Part shown: in pieces, positions 61,443 through 64,000 of the stretch
Layout of the letters: every line of letters starts with the position of its first letter
Numbering within the stretch: the first letter of the stretch is position 1
Source of the DNA: Phyllobacterium sp. T1293
GTDB taxonomy: Bacteria > Pseudomonadota > Alphaproteobacteria > Rhizobiales > Rhizobiaceae
NCBI RefSeq assembly: GCF_020731415.2
Contig: NZ_CP088273.1
Coordinates: 3,291,001-3,355,000, forward strand
DNA: 64,000 bases
Direction of reading: 5' to 3'
The notes under the pieces: model-generated
Told to the model about the DNA's origin: nothing
Databases searched by the model: none
Seen by the model: only the letters and a program-made list of their open reading frames with translations
Position numbers and translations under genes: made by a program

Positions 61443-62429
61443 TCACAGCCGCCAGGCAAGAGGCGCTGAGAGCATTTTGGACAGACCCTCGACCGCATCT
61501 GTTTTCACATTGTCCTGAGGAATTTGCCCACCAGCTGCAGGACCGCCGAGTTCGTCCAGAGCCAATCGGATCTGGTGGGCCGTTTCCTCTGATACGGGAA
61601 CCAGAGGCAGGCGGAGTTCGTCGCTCATGCCGCGTCGATGCTTGAGTGCAGACTTGATGGAGCACGGATTCGTATCGAGATCGAGTGCGCTGAGGACCGG
61701 CTGCAATCTCTGCTGGATATATCTGGCAGTAGGCCAATCATTTTTCCTGCAGGCATTGTGCATGGCGACGCAGACATGCGGCAAAACATTGGCAATGACT
61801 GAAATGGTGCCGTTGCCTCCAGTCAGATTGAACGCATGCGCGGTCGCATCATGTCCTGACAGCAGGATAAAACGGTTCTGGAATGTGTGACGAACTTCGT
61901 CGACGCGCCTCATATCCCCGGTCGCATCCTTGATACCAATGATTGAAGGTATCTGTGCAAGCCGGTCAAGGGTCTGTAGCGACAGGTCGGCACCGGTTCT
62001 TGACGGAACATTGTAAATGAAGATGGGCAGTTTCACCCGCTGCGCAATCGTTTCAAAGTGATGCGCGATGCCGTTTTGGCTTGGCTTGTTGTAGTAGGGA
62101 GTGACTACAAGAGCCGCATCGGCGCCGCATGATTCCGCAGCTGATGTGTAGGCTACCGTAAGCTCGGTGCTGTTCGTACCTGTGCCAGCAATGACAGGAA
62201 CACGTCCCTTGGATACTCTGACGGTGGTACGGATGATCTTTAAACGTTCGTCCCAGGAAAGGGTTGGAGCCTCACCTGTGGTTCCGCAGGGCACAAGGCC
62301 CTCTATGCCTGACAGAATCTGCCATTGGATATGTTCAGCGAGGGTGTCGTGATCGACAACACCATTTTTGAACGGAGTGACGAGGGCAGTCATTATGCCC
62401 GATAATCGCGGGGGGATAGGATTGGTCAT
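61443..62429 (-). CDS. Dihydrodipicolinate synthase family protein (DapA paralogue)
   Basis: Class I aldolase/lyase of 328 residues. It has PCGTTGEAPTLS (Thr pair), YYNKPSQNGIAHHF, the Tyr of IYNVPSRTGADLS and the Schiff-base Lys of IGIKDATGD, all as in DapA. About 35 extra C-terminal residues exceed typical DapA (about 292). It is not in a lysine operon, so it may be a 4-hydroxy-tetrahydrodipicolinate synthase isozyme or a related aldolase for keto-acids. The CTE is hydrophilic. Confidence 0.87.
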   Translation of the reverse strand: MTNPIPPRLSGIMTALVTPFKNGVVDHDTLAEHIQWQILSGIEGLVPCGTTGEAPTLSWDERLKIIRTTVRVSKGRVPVIAGTGTNSTELTVAYTSAAESCGADAALVVTPYYNKPSQNGIAHHFETIAQRVKLPIFIYNVPSRTGADLSLQTLDRLAQIPSIIGIKDATGDMRRVDEVRHTFQNRFILLSGHDATAHAFNLTGGNGTISVIANVLPHVCVAMHNACRKNDWPTARYIQQRLQPVLSALDLDTNPCSIKSALKHRRGMSDELRLPLVPVSEETAHQIRLALDELGGPAAGGQIPQDNVKTDAVEGLSKMLSAPLAWRL

Positions 62430-62478
62430 GGATTTCCTCTTTTGGACGATCTGGTGGGATCAGCGCAAATCCTGCAAT

Positions 62479-62637
62479 TCAGATGAAGTGATCGATGGCC
62501 GCATATATTCTCAAGGCGGCAGCGCCGGATAAAAGAGAAGCAAGTACGAGCAACGCGATCAGCGTCGGGCCGAGCTTCGATATGTGGCGGGTTTCAATGG
62601 TCTGATTGTTGACTGGCAACAAACGGTTCGACGTCAT
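62479..62637 (-). CDS. Small hypothetical membrane protein
   Basis: The 52-residue protein starts MTSNRLLPVNNQTIETRHISKLG and has one membrane helix (PTLIALLVLASLLSGAAALRIYA). AAGGAA lies before it. ATG codons two and thirteen residues upstream are alternative starts. No family is recognised. Confidence 0.5.
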   Translation of the reverse strand: MTSNRLLPVNNQTIETRHISKLGPTLIALLVLASLLSGAAALRIYAAIDHFI

Positions 62638-63019
62638 CGTCATTTCCTTGCACTCCAATTCTTTGGGTACAGGCAAGAAATACCATGGTGTCGGATAGGA
62701 ATTCCATTCCGCACCAAGTGCAAAGATATCAAGAAGTTATAAAGGTGGGACCTAAACCTTCTGGGGCGGTGGGAGCTGTTTGCGTGATGTCGTTACAGGT
62801 CCGCTTTATGCAAGCCTTGTGATGACGCCGTACAGAAAGACGAGGTTATCGGCTCGATCTCTACTGTTGTGAACTGCGACCATTGCGTCTGGTGCATAGG
62901 TGGAATGAGGGATTGTGACTGTTTTAAATCGATTGAAAGTCTTATGTTCCAGTCATCGAAACGACGCCGGGACCAAGCAAGGTTGCTGACGTCAGACAAC
63001 CCTCAGAAAGGGGATCATT
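62638..63019. other. Intergenic region upstream of the DUF1127 gene
   Basis: About 380 bases without a credible gene. It must hold promoters for both flanking small genes. No clear hairpin, EcfG-type promoter or repeat is visible. Confidence 0.5.
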
Positions 63020-63166
63020 ATGAACGTAGCACGCTCTTTCAACAACTGGCTCAAGTTCCGTCAGACCGTTACCGAACTTGGCCGCATGTCCAGCCGCGAA
63101 CTTCAGGATTTGGGCATCGACCGCGCCGATATCCGCAGTGTTGCCCGCGCATCGGTCGCTCGCTGA
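63020..63166 (+). CDS. DUF1127 (YjiS-like) small protein
   Basis: The 48-residue basic protein starts MNVARSFNNWLKFRQTVTELGRMSSRELQDLGIDRADI and ends ARASVAR. The central RMSSRELQDLGIDRADI is the DUF1127 signature. In alphaproteobacteria such short arginine-rich proteins bind RNA or affect phosphate and RNA metabolism. AAAGGGG precedes the ATG; a terminator follows. Confidence 0.92.
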   Translation: MNVARSFNNWLKFRQTVTELGRMSSRELQDLGIDRADIRSVARASVAR

Positions 63167-63198
63167 TAGCGATCGACCAACCAGCCAATAACCACTCG

Positions 63199-63226
63199 AC
63201 GCCCGCTTTTGACGCGGGCGTTTTTG
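63199..63226 (+). terminator. Intrinsic terminator of the DUF1127 gene
   Basis: ACGCCCGC (63199-63206) pairs with GCGGGCGT (63214-63221), followed by TTTT. Confidence 0.88.
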
Positions 63227-63330
63227 CATTGATCTGCCATTTCATGCCGCAGCTGTTGCTCTGGCGGTAAGGCCAATCCGGCCAATCCCACTTTGATCAA
63301 TGAAGGAAAATACAGGAAACTGAGTTTATA

Positions 63331-63420
63331 TGGCGGAGAGGGAGGGATTTGAACCCCCGATGGAGTTGCCCCCATGCCGCATTTCGAGTGCGGTGCTTTC
63401 AACCACTCAGCCACCTCTCC
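63331..63420 (-). tRNA. tRNA-Ser, anticodon CGA
   Basis: The minus-strand sequence folds as a type II tRNA of 90 nt: acceptor GGAGAGG with CCTCTCC, discriminator G and encoded CCA. The anticodon loop CTCGAAA gives CGA (positions 63386-63384), so it reads UCG codons. A long variable arm and a TTCAAAT T loop are present, as expected for serine. Confidence 0.95.
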
Positions 63421-63586
63421 GCGTATAAGTGCCTGCCTTTGACAGACCCTCGATGTGGCCGGGACGATAATCCCTGCCGATGCCGCGATGTCCGTTGGTT
63501 TGATCCGTAAGACTTAGCTTGAGCGTGCGACGCGCTAGATAGCGGGCAAAGCGCAAGGATACAAGAGCAATTTTGCGTTAAATTTC

Positions 63587-63616
63587 TTGACTCTCTTATA
63601 ATCCTCACCTTATAAG
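63587..63616 (+). promoter_or_regulatory. Probable housekeeping promoter of rplU
   Basis: TTGACT (63587-63592), 18 bases, TATAAG (63611-63616), close to the sigma-70 consensus. It lies about 170 bases before rplU. The remaining 63421-63785 gap holds the tRNA promoter on the other strand and a long rplU leader; no known leader structure was recognised. Confidence 0.65.
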
Positions 63617-63785
63617 CGCCCAACGACTGGCGTGGGGGATTCTCCGCGCCGTTTGTTTTTGAGTCCGGATGCCCAAATTCGCAAGGATAGAAAGCATCTT
63701 TCGATTAATATGTCACGACTGACAAAAAGACGGTTATTGCCTTTAGACCGGCAAAAAACCGAACCGAACGCCGAAAGGGCATAAA

Positions 63786-64000
63786 ATGTTCGCAGTCATC
63801 AAAACTGGTGGTAAGCAGTATCGCGTTGCCGCCAATGACCTCCTGAAGGTCGAGAAAGTTGCCGGCAATGCCGGTGATATCGTTCAATTTGCCGAAGTTC
63901 TGATGGTTGGTGTCGGTGCAGACGCTACGATCGGTGCTCCGACCGTTGGCGGCGCGCTGGTAACAGCCGAAGTCGTCGAGCAGGGCCGGGCGCGCAAGGT
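63786..64000 (+). CDS. rplU: 50S ribosomal protein L21 (partial, N-terminal part)
   Basis: The frame begins [27 protein letters not shown], the typical L21 start, and runs off the window edge after about 71 residues. L21 binds 23S rRNA in the large subunit. The gene is normally followed by rpmA (L27). The ATG is preceded by GAAAGGGCATAAA. Confidence 0.96.
   Translation, partial: MFAVIKTGGKQYRVAANDLLKVEKVAGNAGDIVQFAEVLMVGVGADATIGAPTVGGALVTAEVVEQGRARK

Noticed and set aside
63597..63602. TATAAT as the rplU -10 box
   Set aside because: It lies only four bases after the TTGACT element; TATAAG at 63611 has correct spacing.

Overview
The window reads as a chromosomal segment of an alphaproteobacterium of the Hyphomicrobiales, most likely Brucellaceae (Brucella/Ochrobactrum-like) or a close neighbour. 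Pointers are the atpGDC genes with a long Ala/Lys/Pro-rich N-terminal extension on AtpD, a PhyR-NepR-EcfG general stress locus, the imuA-imuB-dnaE2 cassette behind a GTTC-N7-GTTC LexA box, small DUF1127, DUF768, DUF1328 and DUF3309 proteins, and a tRNA-Ser(CGA) just upstream of rplU. There are no phage, transposon, CRISPR or rRNA sequences. The genus call is inference from gene content.

Layout. 1-3.2 kb: end of the ATP synthase operon (atpA tail, atpG, atpD, atpC). 3.2-11.1 kb: a signal-peptidase-like protein that has lost both catalytic residues, an envC-ctpA-yibQ-rppH cell-envelope operon on the minus strand, and a GT2/GT39 glycosyltransferase pair that overlaps tail to tail. 11.2-22.8 kb: a general stress response (GSR) island. 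It contains phyR, nepR, ecfG, a receiver-only protein with Glu at the phosphoacceptor site, a Crp/Fnr regulator, two HWE/HisKA_2-type kinases and a group of small stress or membrane proteins. EcfG-type promoters (GGAAC-N16-CGTT) lie in front of many of these genes, and one drives a likely short non-coding RNA. 22.8-29.5 kb: transglutaminase-like protein, DUF768 and the SOS mutagenesis cassette. 29.5-38.1 kb: Lrp regulator with a divergent saccharopine-dehydrogenase-like enzyme, a NitT/TauT-type ABC importer, two MFS carriers and an M29 aminopeptidase. 38.1-43.7 kb: a Tat-exported Fe/Mn superoxide dismutase and an orphan MCE protein, both with EcfG-type promoters, an unusual CGTAAC repeat cluster, and small proteins. 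43.7-51 kb: AraFGH-type sugar importer with aldose epimerase, SDR dehydrogenase, GntR regulator and galactonate dehydratase. 51.5-61 kb: kdpFABC-kdpDE with extra microproteins and a PtsN paralogue. 61-64 kb: DapA paralogue, small proteins, tRNA-Ser and the start of rplU.

How it fits together. The dominant theme is the GSR. PhyR sequesters NepR when phosphorylated by HWE-type kinases, which frees EcfG. The promoters visible here would put DUF1328, DUF883, DUF3309, CsbD, a kinase, PhyR itself, a superoxide dismutase, an MCE protein and a candidate sRNA under that sigma factor. The most interesting items are the EcfG-driven sRNA candidate with a C-rich terminator loop, the phosphomimetic-like receiver, the catalytically dead signal peptidase homologue, the CGTAAC operator-like array and the PtsN paralogue attached to kdpDE. 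Start sites were moved from the longest reading frame where a Shine-Dalgarno site, signal peptide or promoter position argued for it.
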